Positions 15,331 through 23,257 of a DNA stretch of 27,886 nt are shown one piece after another; position 1 is the first letter of the stretch, and every line of letters starts with the position of its first letter. The position numbers and the translations under genes were made by a program. Under the pieces are notes generated by a model. It had not been told where the DNA came from. It saw only the letters and a list, made by a program, of their open reading frames with translations, and made no database searches. The DNA comes from Deltaproteobacteria bacterium (GTDB taxonomy: Bacteria; Desulfobacterota; Binatia; Binatales; Binataceae). The stretch is from the NCBI GenBank assembly GCA_021799555.1, contig JAJZAG010000008.1, forward strand, positions 1-27,886, read 5' to 3'.

Positions 15331-17193
15331 ATGAATCAGCATCTCTTTATAGAGATTATTTCGATCGCATCGCTCGCGTTCGCGATCGCGATGGGCAGCA
15401 TACCGTTCGCGATCGTGATTGGCCGCAAGCTCGGCCTCGTCGCGCATCCCGCCGCGCTTCCGAAAGGCGCCGAACCGACCGTCGAATTCGGTGGCGCCCC
15501 GATTATGGGCGCGATCCTGATCACGCTCGCCGCATTCCATCAACTGCCGTATTGGATTGTGCTCGGAGCGAGCGGTTTGCTGCTCCTGGGGATACTCGAT
15601 GATGCGATCGAATTGAGGCCCTACCAGAAATTCATATGTCAGACGACCCTCTGCGCCTGCTCGGCGATTTTCGCGCTTCCCCTGCGTTCCTGGACTCCGT
15701 GGCGGGCGGTCGACTACTCAATCTCAATCCTGTGGCTGGTCACGACAACCAACGCGGTCAATCTGATTGACGGTCTGGACTGTCTGGCCGCTGGAGTGGG
15801 GACAACAGCCGCAGTCGCGATCGCTGCCGCGGGATTGATGCATCATGCGCCTCAGGTGTGGATACCCAGTGTAGCGATAGTAGGCGCACTCGTCGGTTTC
15901 ATGATGTTCAACTTCCCTCCCGCGTCGATCATCATGGGCGACGCAGGAGCGCTGCCGCTCGGTTACCTACTCGGCGCACTCGCGCTCGAGGGTGGAGATC
16001 TCGCCACGAATTCTCGGCTCACCGCTTATGTCTTCCCGGTACTGGTGATGATCGTACCGCTGCTCGATACTATGATAGTTAGCGTAACGCGGCTTGCGAC
16101 CGGGAGTTGGATTTCGCGGCGCGGCGCCGACCATTCGCATCATCGGTTGCTCTCACTTGGCCTGACCGATCGCGCTGCCGTACTGGTTTGCTGCGCAGTC
16201 TCCGTTGTGGGCGCGTCGTGCGGCCTTGCGGCAACTATTCTGACGCACGAAAATGAAATCGTAGCGCTGCCGTTTCTGATCCTGGCCACAGCGGTAGTGG
16301 CATTGTTCACGATGGATTTGACCTTCGAGAGTGAACCGCCGGGGCTTGCTTACGGCTACGCGCAGGGCATGGCGCGGTTCATCCTGCGTTTAGGTTACAA
16401 GCAGCGAGTCGCTGAGGCCGCCGTAGATTTCGCGCTGATAAGCGGCGCATATCTGGCCGCGCAGGCGCTGCGCCACGATTTCAACATTGATGGCCCGACA
16501 ATCGGCTTGTTGCTCCGCCAAGTGCCATACGTGGCTTTCGCGACTTATCCCGCTTTCGTGATATCAGGCGTGTACCGCGGCATCTGGCGCTACACGAGCC
16601 TGTCCGATGGACTCAGATTTGCCAACGGCTCTGTCCTGGCGGGAGTCTTTGTTACGCTCGCATCGCGCGTTTTGCCGATCTCCGTGTCGGGTTCGATCGT
16701 GGTGCTGTTCGTGATCCTGCTTTTCAATCTGTTGATGATGACCCGGATCTCCTTTCAGGCCATACGTAGAGGTATCGGCCAGCTCGCGGTGGCGCGCGAA
16801 CGCGTTCTGGTCGTTGGAGCGGGCAAGGAAGGCGCCGCAGCGGCGGATTTTGTCCTCGCCGGCGGCGGGCATAATGTTCGCGTGATTGGATTTGTTGACG
16901 GCGACGCGTTCAAGGTCGGCAAGCTGATGCACGGGTATCGCGTACTCGGCTCGATCGCCGACCTCGAGTCCATCTACAGAGCCGCCCCGTTTCAGCAACT
17001 GCTGCTTGCCGTTGACGACCTTTCCGCCGTCTCGCTTGCAACGATCTCCGAATTTGCCGGCCGCCAAGGCGTTGCGCTGCGGCGCTTCTCGATTCACCTT
17101 GACGAGATGCGCGCCGAGCTGCCGGCACCAGCCGTCGATCCGCAGCCTGCGGCGATAATCGCAGTCCCGATCCGCGCGCCGCGTTTAATCTGA
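15331..17193 (+). CDS. WecA/MraY-type priming phosphotransferase fused to CapD-like N-terminal region
   Basis: This 620-residue protein has two recognisable parts. Residues 1 to about 335 form a polytopic polyprenyl-phosphate sugar-1-phosphate transferase: GILDDAIEL (catalytic-type aspartates D90 and D91), TTNAVNLIDGLD (139-150), IIMGDAGAL (200-208) and HSHHRL (268-273). Residues 355-475 add further membrane segments including YPAFVISGVYRGIWRY, and 490-600 form a Rossmann-like domain (RVLVVGAGKEGAAAADFVL, 491-509; VIGFVDGD). This second half matches the region before the epimerase domain in CapD/WbpM proteins (CoA_binding_3), but the epimerase domain itself is missing. The enzyme probably loads the first sugar phosphate onto undecaprenyl phosphate. 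The second half may bind a nucleotide or regulate activity. ATG at 15331 follows a candidate promoter. Confidence 0.85.
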   Translation: MNQHLFIEIISIASLAFAIAMGSIPFAIVIGRKLGLVAHPAALPKGAEPTVEFGGAPIMGAILITLAAFHQLPYWIVLGASGLLLLGILDDAIELRPYQKFICQTTLCACSAIFALPLRSWTPWRAVDYSISILWLVTTTNAVNLIDGLDCLAAGVGTTAAVAIAAAGLMHHAPQVWIPSVAIVGALVGFMMFNFPPASIIMGDAGALPLGYLLGALALEGGDLATNSRLTAYVFPVLVMIVPLLDTMIVSVTRLATGSWISRRGADHSHHRLLSLGLTDRAAVLVCCAVSVVGASCGLAATILTHENEIVALPFLILATAVVALFTMDLTFESEPPGLAYGYAQGMARFILRLGYKQRVAEAAVDFALISGAYLAAQALRHDFNIDGPTIGLLLRQVPYVAFATYPAFVISGVYRGIWRYTSLSDGLRFANGSVLAGVFVTLASRVLPISVSGSIVVLFVILLFNLLMMTRISFQAIRRGIGQLAVARERVLVVGAGKEGAAAADFVLAGGGHNVRVIGFVDGDAFKVGKLMHGYRVLGSIADLESIYRAAPFQQLLLAVDDLSAVSLATISEFAGRQGVALRRFSIHLDEMRAELPAPAVDPQPAAIIAVPIRAPRLI

Positions 17194-17262
17194 AGCGCCG
17201 CCGTCACTTGTCGGACACCGCTGACCGGGCCGCTGATTGATGGTGAATTGCCGAGCGGCGCG

Positions 17263-17271
17263 TGCGATAAT
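17263..17271 (+). promoter_or_regulatory. Candidate extended -10 promoter
   Basis: TGCGATAAT matches an extended -10 element (TGn followed by a hexamer with five of six consensus bases). A start about 7 bases later would give a leader near 32 bases before the cupin gene at 17310, with a strong GGGGAGAGG ribosome binding site. No clear -35 element is visible. Confidence 0.33.
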
Positions 17272-17309
17272 CCACTCGCCGTAAATTATCCTTTGGGGAG
17301 AGGAAATCC

Positions 17310-17672
17310 ATGAGTCGAGCGCGCAAACCTGTGCATATCGAGCCGAAAGGTTGGGGCCGCGAAGTCTGGATTGCGAACAATGACCGCTACTGCGGCAAGA
17401 TCCTCGAAATTAAAAAGGGCAAGCGCTGCTCGTTGCACTATCACAAGATCAAGACCGAATCGTTTTATCTGCGCGCTGGCCGCCTGATTATCCGCATCAA
17501 ACAATCGGCTGACGCCGACCAAATCGAGGAGTTCGTACTCGAAGCCGGCGAGTGCATGGACGTTCCGATCGGCCTCGTCCACCAGATGGAAGCGCTCGAG
17601 GATGCTGAATTGTACGAGTTCTCGACTCAGCACTTCGACAGCGATTCCCATCGCTTGGTCCGCGGCGATTGA
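17310..17672 (+). CDS. Small cupin-domain protein, mannose-6-phosphate isomerase type II C-terminal-like
   Basis: The 120-residue product is one cupin barrel. The first motif gives H43, H45 and E50 (SLHYHKIKTESFYLRAG) and the second gives H91 (DVPIGLVHQMEAL), the standard metal ligands. The opening KGWGREVWIANND and KILEIKKG are like the C-terminal isomerase domain of bifunctional mannose-6-phosphate isomerase/GDP-mannose pyrophosphorylase. Sugar isomerisation or nucleotide-sugar modification is therefore plausible, but small cupins are diverse and the activity is not proven. ATG at 17310 has a very good ribosome binding site (GGGGAGAGG). The gene lies 39 bases upstream of gmd, so both probably belong to one transcription unit feeding GDP-mannose metabolism. 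Confidence 0.75.
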   Translation: MSRARKPVHIEPKGWGREVWIANNDRYCGKILEIKKGKRCSLHYHKIKTESFYLRAGRLIIRIKQSADADQIEEFVLEAGECMDVPIGLVHQMEALEDAELYEFSTQHFDSDSHRLVRGD

Positions 17673-17711
17673 GCCGGGCACGGCGCGCATGAATTCAGAC
17701 AGGGAGTCAGG

Positions 17712-18728
17712 ATGGCGAAAGTCGCACTGATCACAGGCGTAACCGGCCAGGACGGTTCATATCTGGCTGAACTACTGCTTACCAAGGGTTATGAGGTACA
17801 CGGAATCGTGCGGCGCACCTCGAGCTTCGCGACCGGGCGTATCGATCACCTGCGCAAAGGCTTCACACCCGGCTCCGACGGCTTGCAGCTTCACTACGGC
17901 GATCTGGGCGACGGAACCGGCCTGCGCCGCATCATCGAGCAGGTCCGCCCCGACGAGGTTTACAATCTCGCTGCGCAATCGCACGTGCGCATCTCGTTCG
18001 ATCAGCCCGAATACACCGCGGATGTCGTCGGCTTGGGCGCGCTGCGCTTGCTCGAAGCGCTGCGCGATCATAATCATCGCCACGGCCGCAGCGCGCGGCT
18101 TTACCAGGCTGGCTCCTCCGAGATGTTCGGCAAGGTCACCGAAATTCCGCAGTGCGAAACCACGCGCTTCCATCCGCGCAGCCCCTACGCATGCGCCAAG
18201 GTTTACGCACATGAGCAGACGGTCAATTATCGCGAGGCATACGGCCTGTTCGCCTGTAACGGAATCCTGTTCAATCACGAATCGCCGCGCCGCGGCGAAA
18301 ATTTCGTCACTCGCAAAATCACGCGCAGCGCCGGCCGGATCAAGCTCGGCCTGCAGGACAAGCTCGCCCTCGGCAACCTCGACGCGAAGCGCGATTGGGG
18401 ATTCGCCGGCGATTACGTCGAGGCGATGTGGATGATGCTTCAGCAGGAACAACCCGACGACTACGTAATCGCCACTGGCGAAACTCATTCGGTGCAGGAA
18501 TTCCTCGAGCTCGTCTTTGATCGCCTCGGCCTCGATTGGAAAAAATATCTCGAGATCGATCCGCGCTTCTTCCGTCCCTCGGAGGTTGACATTCTGATTG
18601 GCGACGCCGGCAAGGCGCGCCGCGTACTCGGATGGGCTCCAAAGGTGAACTTTTCGCAGTTGACCGCGATGATGGTCGATGCGGATCTCGAATTGGCGCA
18701 GCGCGAGCGCAAGTCACGCGAGGCTTAG
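17712..18728 (+). CDS. gmd: GDP-mannose 4,6-dehydratase
   Basis: The 338-residue product is a typical Gmd. It begins MAKVALITGVTGQDGSYLAELLL with the nucleotide-binding GxxGxxG (residues 9-15), then GIVRRTSSF, which in this family helps bind NADP. Further Gmd features are LHYGDLGDGT, YNLAAQSHVRISFDQPEYTA, the active-site segment QAGSSEMFG (S135, E136), SPYACAK (Y159, K163) and the C-terminal FRPSEVDILIGD. The enzyme dehydrates GDP-D-mannose to GDP-4-keto-6-deoxy-mannose, precursor of GDP-fucose, rhamnose, perosamine and related sugars. No reductase or aminotransferase partner (Fcl, Rmd, Per) is seen nearby. ATG at 17712 follows AGGGAGTCAGG. Two strong stem-loops lie 48-112 bases after its stop. 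Confidence 0.95.
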   Translation: MAKVALITGVTGQDGSYLAELLLTKGYEVHGIVRRTSSFATGRIDHLRKGFTPGSDGLQLHYGDLGDGTGLRRIIEQVRPDEVYNLAAQSHVRISFDQPEYTADVVGLGALRLLEALRDHNHRHGRSARLYQAGSSEMFGKVTEIPQCETTRFHPRSPYACAKVYAHEQTVNYREAYGLFACNGILFNHESPRRGENFVTRKITRSAGRIKLGLQDKLALGNLDAKRDWGFAGDYVEAMWMMLQQEQPDDYVIATGETHSVQEFLELVFDRLGLDWKKYLEIDPRFFRPSEVDILIGDAGKARRVLGWAPKVNFSQLTAMMVDADLELAQRERKSREA

Positions 18729-18776
18729 CGGCTACACTTGATTACTCGCAGATCAACGCCATGACGCGACTCGCCA

Positions 18777-18803
18777 CACCTAATCGAGTTTCTTGATTAG
18801 GTG
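18777..18803 (+). terminator. Stem-loop after gmd (first of two)
   Basis: CACCTAATCGAG (18777-18788) pairs with CTTGATTAGGTG (18792-18803) across a TTT loop, giving 12 pairs with one G-T wobble. No T-run follows, so it is not a textbook intrinsic terminator. It lies 48 bases after gmd and 4 bases before a second perfect stem-loop. Confidence 0.5.
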
Positions 18804-18807
18804 CGCT

Positions 18808-18840
18808 TGACCGACTGACCGCATGGCGGTCAGTCGGTCA
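18808..18840 (+). terminator. Perfect 15-base stem-loop after gmd (second of two)
   Basis: TGACCGACTGACCGC (18808-18822) and its exact complement (18826-18840) flank a 3-base loop. A weakly T-rich stretch follows. It ends 16 bases before the predicted promoter of the next gene, so termination of the gmd transcript is the simplest role. Its symmetric repeated TGACCG units also resemble a protein-binding operator. Confidence 0.5.
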
Positions 18841-18856
18841 GATTCATTCTATTCGA

Positions 18857-18885
18857 TTGCCGACCCTCCTCGGTGCGCATACGAT
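18857..18885 (+). promoter_or_regulatory. Candidate sigma-70 promoter for the YjbQ-family gene
   Basis: TTGCCG (18857-18862) and TACGAT (18880-18885) are exactly 17 bases apart, each matching four of six consensus bases. A start near 18892 would give a leader of about 36 bases before ATG 18928. The position just after two stem-loops supports an independent transcription unit. Confidence 0.48.
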
Positions 18886-18927
18886 TTAATCATTCGACCA
18901 CTGCGCATCAAGTTCCGAGGAGTAACC

Positions 18928-19545
18928 ATGGGGCAAAGCCGATCGATTGCACGAATCGTTACCAAGTCACGCGCGGTTAATAACCGCCAGAGTATTGCGC
19001 TCTCCGATGCGATCGTGCGGATTCAAACCGTTGAGCCGATCCAATTCGTCGATCTGACTGACATCATCAATGCACACCTTGCCGATAACGGATGCGTGTC
19101 CGGTCAAGTGACCGTGTTCTCGCGCCACACCACCGCGGCGATCAAGATCAACGAGGCTGAAGAACTGCTGCTAGCGGACTTCAAGACGATGCTCGCGCGG
19201 CTATGCCCCGCCGACGCGCACTATCATCACAATGACATGTCGCGCCGAAAGCCGCCTATCGCCCCCGACGAACGCCCCAACGCGCATTCGCATCTTATGC
19301 ATCTGCTCCTGTCCACCAGCGAGCATATTCCCGTGATGGACGGACGGCTCGCGCTCGGCACCTGGCAGCGCGTTTTCATGGTCGAGCTCGACGGCCCGCG
19401 CGAGCGCGAGGTAATGATCCGCTGCGCCAGCTACGAGCCGCACGGCGACCTGCGAGGTAAATCCGCCCCGATCGATCTGCATGCGCGGAGCGCCAACGGC
19501 GGCATCATCAACGCGGCCGCCCGCAGCGGCGCCCCCGCGAAGTAA
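18928..19545 (+). CDS. YjbQ-family protein (COG0432, UPF0047)
   Basis: From ATG 18928 the product has 205 residues. This start follows GAGGAG by about 6 bases. The open frame continues upstream to 18823, but that start is in the loop of a stem-loop and adds a non-conserved leader, so I reject it. Conserved family parts are VFSRHTTAAIKINEAEELLLADF, the H/D-rich segment DAHYHHNDM, RPNAHSHLMHLLL, IPVMDGRLALGTWQRVFMVELDGPREREV. YjbQ is reported to have secondary thiamine-phosphate synthase activity, but its true role remains unclear. The C-terminal tail after about residue 185 is longer than I expect for the family. It has its own promoter and is followed by an intrinsic terminator. Confidence 0.88.
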   Translation: MGQSRSIARIVTKSRAVNNRQSIALSDAIVRIQTVEPIQFVDLTDIINAHLADNGCVSGQVTVFSRHTTAAIKINEAEELLLADFKTMLARLCPADAHYHHNDMSRRKPPIAPDERPNAHSHLMHLLLSTSEHIPVMDGRLALGTWQRVFMVELDGPREREVMIRCASYEPHGDLRGKSAPIDLHARSANGGIINAAARSGAPAK

Positions 19546-19571
19546 TCCGGAATTGGAGTCGCAGCGCGAAA

Positions 19572-19608
19572 GCGCGCTGGCCGTAATCGGCCCGCGCGCT
19601 TTTCTTTT
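19572..19608 (+). terminator. Rho-independent terminator after the YjbQ-family gene
   Basis: GCGCGC (19572-19577) pairs with GCGCGC (19594-19599); inside, GGCCG and CGGCC pair around a TAAT loop. TTTTCTTTT follows at 19600-19608. The form is typical for an intrinsic terminator and it ends 12 bases before the stop of convergent metH. Confidence 0.75.
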
Positions 19609-19620
19609 ACTGCCCGCGGC

Positions 19621-22600
19621 TCAGGAAGTCGCGGGCGCGAATTCCGCCTCGAGCCGCTCGGTATCTTCCGGCGACAGGTTGAAGTATTTGCACTCCGGAT
19701 GATGGAAAACGATTGCGCTGACGGAGCTCTCCGGATCCATCATGAAGCCTTCCGTCAGCCGCACGCCAATTTCGTGGCGTTCGGGCTCGAGCAGCTTGAA
19801 AAGGATCGCCTGGTCTTCGAGGCGAGGACACGCGGGGTAGCCAAACGAATAACGCTTGCCGTGATAGCGCGCCTGGAACAGATCTTTCTTCGTGATTCCG
19901 GGTGGATCTCCGATTCCCCACATCGCGCGAATCTTCTGATGCAGCAGTTCGGCGAATGCCTCGGCGCCCTCGAGCGCGAGGATTTGCAAAATGTGCGAGC
20001 GCAGATAATCGCCGCGGCTCTTCCAATCGTCGGCAAGCGCGCGCACTCCTTCACCGATCGTCACGATAAACGGGCACAGGTAGTCGGCCCGTCCGCTTTT
20101 TGCATCGCCAACATAGTCGGCCAACGACAGATAGGGCGGTGCGCTCTGCCGTCCGAAGCGCAGCCGGCCGATCTCGCTCGAACCATCCGGGGTCAGAAAG
20201 CTTACCGTTCGGTCGCCGTCGGACTGCGCGCGGATGAATCGAAAAATCGCGTTGGCGCTGATATCGGCGCGCTCGAGCATCCGGTCCTGCACTTCTTCGA
20301 TCGCGGCTTTGAGTTCGAGGGCCTTGGGATTCCCTTCGGCTAGCGCGCGCTCGGCGTCGCGCAAACCGAGATGCTTCGTATAGAGCATCGCGGGATTGAT
20401 GTATGGAAATATCTCCGCAAGCTCATAATGCCGCAGCACGTGAGTCTTGAGATCGGGCGGCGTGGGAATTTCGATATCGCGCCGCACCGAGGATTTTGCT
20501 CCCGCCGCTTTCGCGGCACCGTTTGCCGGCCGCGGCGTTGCCGCAAGCATCCGCGCCGAATCCTCCTCGAGCCGGCGCCGCAGTATCTCGCGCCGCTCGT
20601 CATCCATGATCTCATTGGCCAGCGACAGCCCTGACATCGCGTCGTTCGCGTATGCGACCAGCCCTGGATATTCCGGCGCGATCTTGATCCGCGTGAAGCG
20701 GTTCGAAAGCGCCGCCCCACCAACCAGGATCGGGCAATCGATACCCGCACCCCTCAGGTCCTGCGCCGTCACCACCATCATCTGCGCCGATTTCACCAGC
20801 AGCCCCGAAAGCCCGATCGCGTCCGGGTGATGCTGCTTAAACGCCTTGATCAGATCCTCCGGCGGCACCTTGATCCCCAGATTGATCACGCGGTAGCCGT
20901 TGTTCGAGAGAATTATCTCGACCAGGTTCTTGCCGATATCGTGAACGTCGCCCTTGACGGTCGCCAGGATAATCTTGCCGCGATTCGAGCTTTCAGATTT
21001 CTCCATGTGCGGCTCGAGATGCGCGACGGCGGCTTTCATCGCCTCTGCCGATTGCAAAACCTCGGCGACGATCATCTGGTTGGCGTTGAAAAGCCGTCCG
21101 ACTTCGTCCATCCCCTTCATCAACGGCCCGTTGATGATTTCGAGCGGACCCATCGTCGCGAGCAGCTCGTCGAGATCGTCGGTCAGTCCCTCTTTCGAGC
21201 CTTCAAGGATATAGCGCGGCAGGCGCTCCAGGAGCGGAAGATCTTTACGATTCTCCTTTTCGACGCCGCTCTTGCGCTCGCGGAAATGCGCCGCGTACGC
21301 GGCGATCGGATCCTCGCCGCGCCACCAGATCAGATCGTCGGCGAGCTTTTTTTCTTCTTCCGGAATCGACGGATAGCGCGGCAGCTTCTCCGTGTTCACC
21401 ATCGCAAGGTCGAGTCCCGCCTCGATACAGTGATGCAGCATCACGGCGTTCAGGACCTCGCGCCCCGCGGGTGGAAGTCCGAACGACACGTTCGAGATCC
21501 CGAGGATCGTCTTCGCCCGCGGCATCGCCGCCTTGATGAGCCTGATACCCTCGATTATCTCGACCCCCGCGCCGATATAGTTCTTGTCGCCGGTCGCGAT
21601 CGGGAAGGTCAGCGGATCGAAGATGATGTCTTCGGGCTCGATGCCGTACTTCTCCGTGAGCAGCTTGTAGGAGCGCTCGGCGATCGCGAGTTTGCGCTCG
21701 CGAGTAATCGCCTGCGCCTGCTGCTTGTCTTCGTCGATCGTGCCGACGACGAGCGCGGCGCCGTAGGTCTTGGCAAGCCTGACGACCGCCTGAAAACGTT
21801 CGGAGTGCTCGCCGTCTTCGAGGTTGATCGAGTTGATGATCGACTTGCCGGGCGTGCGTTTGAGCGCCTCTTCGACCACACGCCAATCGGTCGAGTCGAT
21901 CATGAGCGGCACTTTGACTTTTTTGGTCTCCAGCTCCAGGAAACGGATCACGTCGGGGAGCTCTTCGCGGTCCGGGTCCTGCAGGCAGACGTCGAGGATA
22001 TGCGCCCCGCGGCGGACCTGGGCGCGTCCGATCTCGGAAGCTTCCTCGAACTTGCCTTCCGCGATGAGACGCTTGAACTTACGGCTGCCGAGAACGTTGG
22101 TCCGCTCGCCGACGATAATCGGGCGCGTCTCGGCGTTGATCACGAGCGACTCGATCCCCGATACCGCCGTGCGCCTCACGCTCGGAATTTCGCGCGGCTT
22201 CATTCCCGCGACTGCCTCCGCAAGCAACCGAATGTGCTCGTCCGTCGTGCCGCAGCATCCCCCAACCAGGTTCACCCATCCGTTTTGTGCAAAGCGCGCG
22301 ACTTTTGCCGCCAGCATCGGGGCTGTCTCGTTGTAATGTCCTTCTTCGTCGGGCAGACCCGCGTTCGGCACACACGCTACGTTAAAGCGCGCCACAGAGG
22401 CGAGCGTGCGCAGATGATCGGTCATGAAGTCCGGACCGGTCGCGCAATTGAGTCCGATCCAGAGCAGATCGCGATGTGCTATCGAGATGTAGAACGCTTC
22501 GATATCCTGCCCGCCCAAAAGCGTGCCCATAGTTTCGACGGTTCCCGACACCGCGACGCCGGGAGTCACGCCGGTTTTCTCGATCGCGCGGTCGATTCCG

Positions 22601-23139
22601 ACCAGACCCGCCTTGACGTTGAGCGTGTCCTGCGCCGTCTCGAGCAGCAGGACATCGGCGCCGCCCTCGATTAACCCGGCAGCCTGCTCCGCGTACGCCT
22701 CAACAAGTTGATCGAACGTGACGCCGCCGGTCACCGACAGGCTCTTGGTGGTCGGACCCATCGAGCCAGCGACGAAGCGCGGCTTCCGCGGAGTGGTGAA
22801 CTTATCGGCTTGCTCGCGCGCGATCGCGGCGGCGATCCGGTTGAGCTCGAACGCGTCGGCCTCAAGACCATACTCGGCAAGCACGATTCGCGTCGAGCCG
22901 AAGCTCGCGGTTTCGATAATGTCGGCCCCGGCTTCGAGGAACCCCGCGTGCATCGCGCGGATCAGGTCGGGCCGCGTACGCACCACGTTTTCGTTGCATC
23001 CTTCGTATTGCGCGCCGCCGTAGTCTTCGGCCGACAGTTGATGCGCCAAAATAAAGGTGCCGAAAGCGCCGTCGAGCACCATGATCCGCTCGGCGAGCAG
23101 ATTCTTCAGCAGCTTGATCCGGTTTGCATCAGTCGCCAT
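19621..23139 (-). CDS. metH: Cobalamin-dependent methionine synthase
   Basis: The 1172-residue protein has the full MetH domain order and is slightly shorter than the E. coli enzyme (1227). The homocysteine domain has zinc cysteines C232, C295 and C296 (GLNCATG, GGCCGTT). The pterin domain (about 335-600) has IVGERTNVLGSRKF and GISNVSFGLPP. The cap and cobalamin domains (about 640-860) have GDVHDIGKN with axial-type H733 and the LVGGAALS segment. The activation domain (about 900-1172) has RYSFGYPACP (1096-1105) for SAM binding. It moves methyl from methyltetrahydrofolate to homocysteine. An Ala-rich linker sits near residues 866-885. It is convergent with the YjbQ-family gene and divergent from the next SDR gene. 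I saw no cobalamin riboswitch in the 118-base upstream gap. Confidence 0.97.
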   Translation of the reverse strand: MATDANRIKLLKNLLAERIMVLDGAFGTFILAHQLSAEDYGGAQYEGCNENVVRTRPDLIRAMHAGFLEAGADIIETASFGSTRIVLAEYGLEADAFELNRIAAAIAREQADKFTTPRKPRFVAGSMGPTTKSLSVTGGVTFDQLVEAYAEQAAGLIEGGADVLLLETAQDTLNVKAGLVGIDRAIEKTGVTPGVAVSGTVETMGTLLGGQDIEAFYISIAHRDLLWIGLNCATGPDFMTDHLRTLASVARFNVACVPNAGLPDEEGHYNETAPMLAAKVARFAQNGWVNLVGGCCGTTDEHIRLLAEAVAGMKPREIPSVRRTAVSGIESLVINAETRPIIVGERTNVLGSRKFKRLIAEGKFEEASEIGRAQVRRGAHILDVCLQDPDREELPDVIRFLELETKKVKVPLMIDSTDWRVVEEALKRTPGKSIINSINLEDGEHSERFQAVVRLAKTYGAALVVGTIDEDKQQAQAITRERKLAIAERSYKLLTEKYGIEPEDIIFDPLTFPIATGDKNYIGAGVEIIEGIRLIKAAMPRAKTILGISNVSFGLPPAGREVLNAVMLHHCIEAGLDLAMVNTEKLPRYPSIPEEEKKLADDLIWWRGEDPIAAYAAHFRERKSGVEKENRKDLPLLERLPRYILEGSKEGLTDDLDELLATMGPLEIINGPLMKGMDEVGRLFNANQMIVAEVLQSAEAMKAAVAHLEPHMEKSESSNRGKIILATVKGDVHDIGKNLVEIILSNNGYRVINLGIKVPPEDLIKAFKQHHPDAIGLSGLLVKSAQMMVVTAQDLRGAGIDCPILVGGAALSNRFTRIKIAPEYPGLVAYANDAMSGLSLANEIMDDERREILRRRLEEDSARMLAATPRPANGAAKAAGAKSSVRRDIEIPTPPDLKTHVLRHYELAEIFPYINPAMLYTKHLGLRDAERALAEGNPKALELKAAIEEVQDRMLERADISANAIFRFIRAQSDGDRTVSFLTPDGSSEIGRLRFGRQSAPPYLSLADYVGDAKSGRADYLCPFIVTIGEGVRALADDWKSRGDYLRSHILQILALEGAEAFAELLHQKIRAMWGIGDPPGITKKDLFQARYHGKRYSFGYPACPRLEDQAILFKLLEPERHEIGVRLTEGFMMDPESSVSAIVFHHPECKYFNLSPEDTERLEAEFAPATS

Positions 23140-23257
23140 TGTTGGAATCTCGTAGGTTAGTCCAAGTGAAACTCAACCCTATCCCAGCCGTGATCTCCAT
23201 TCAATTTCACACGCTTTCGCTGTACTTCCGCGCATCCGAGCGCTCAGGTGTTCGATA

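Noticed and set aside
18823..18927. Upstream start for the YjbQ-family gene
   Set aside because: The ATG is in the loop of a perfect stem-loop and precedes the likely promoter; ATG 18928 has a good ribosome binding site.
20827..22674. 615-codon open frame on the plus strand inside metH
   Set aside because: It is fully antisense to MetH, whose domains are intact, and its translation is Arg/Asp/His-rich with no family features.
23140..23257. Cobalamin riboswitch upstream of metH
   Set aside because: The gap is only 118 bases and I saw neither a B12-box-like motif nor room for the full fold.
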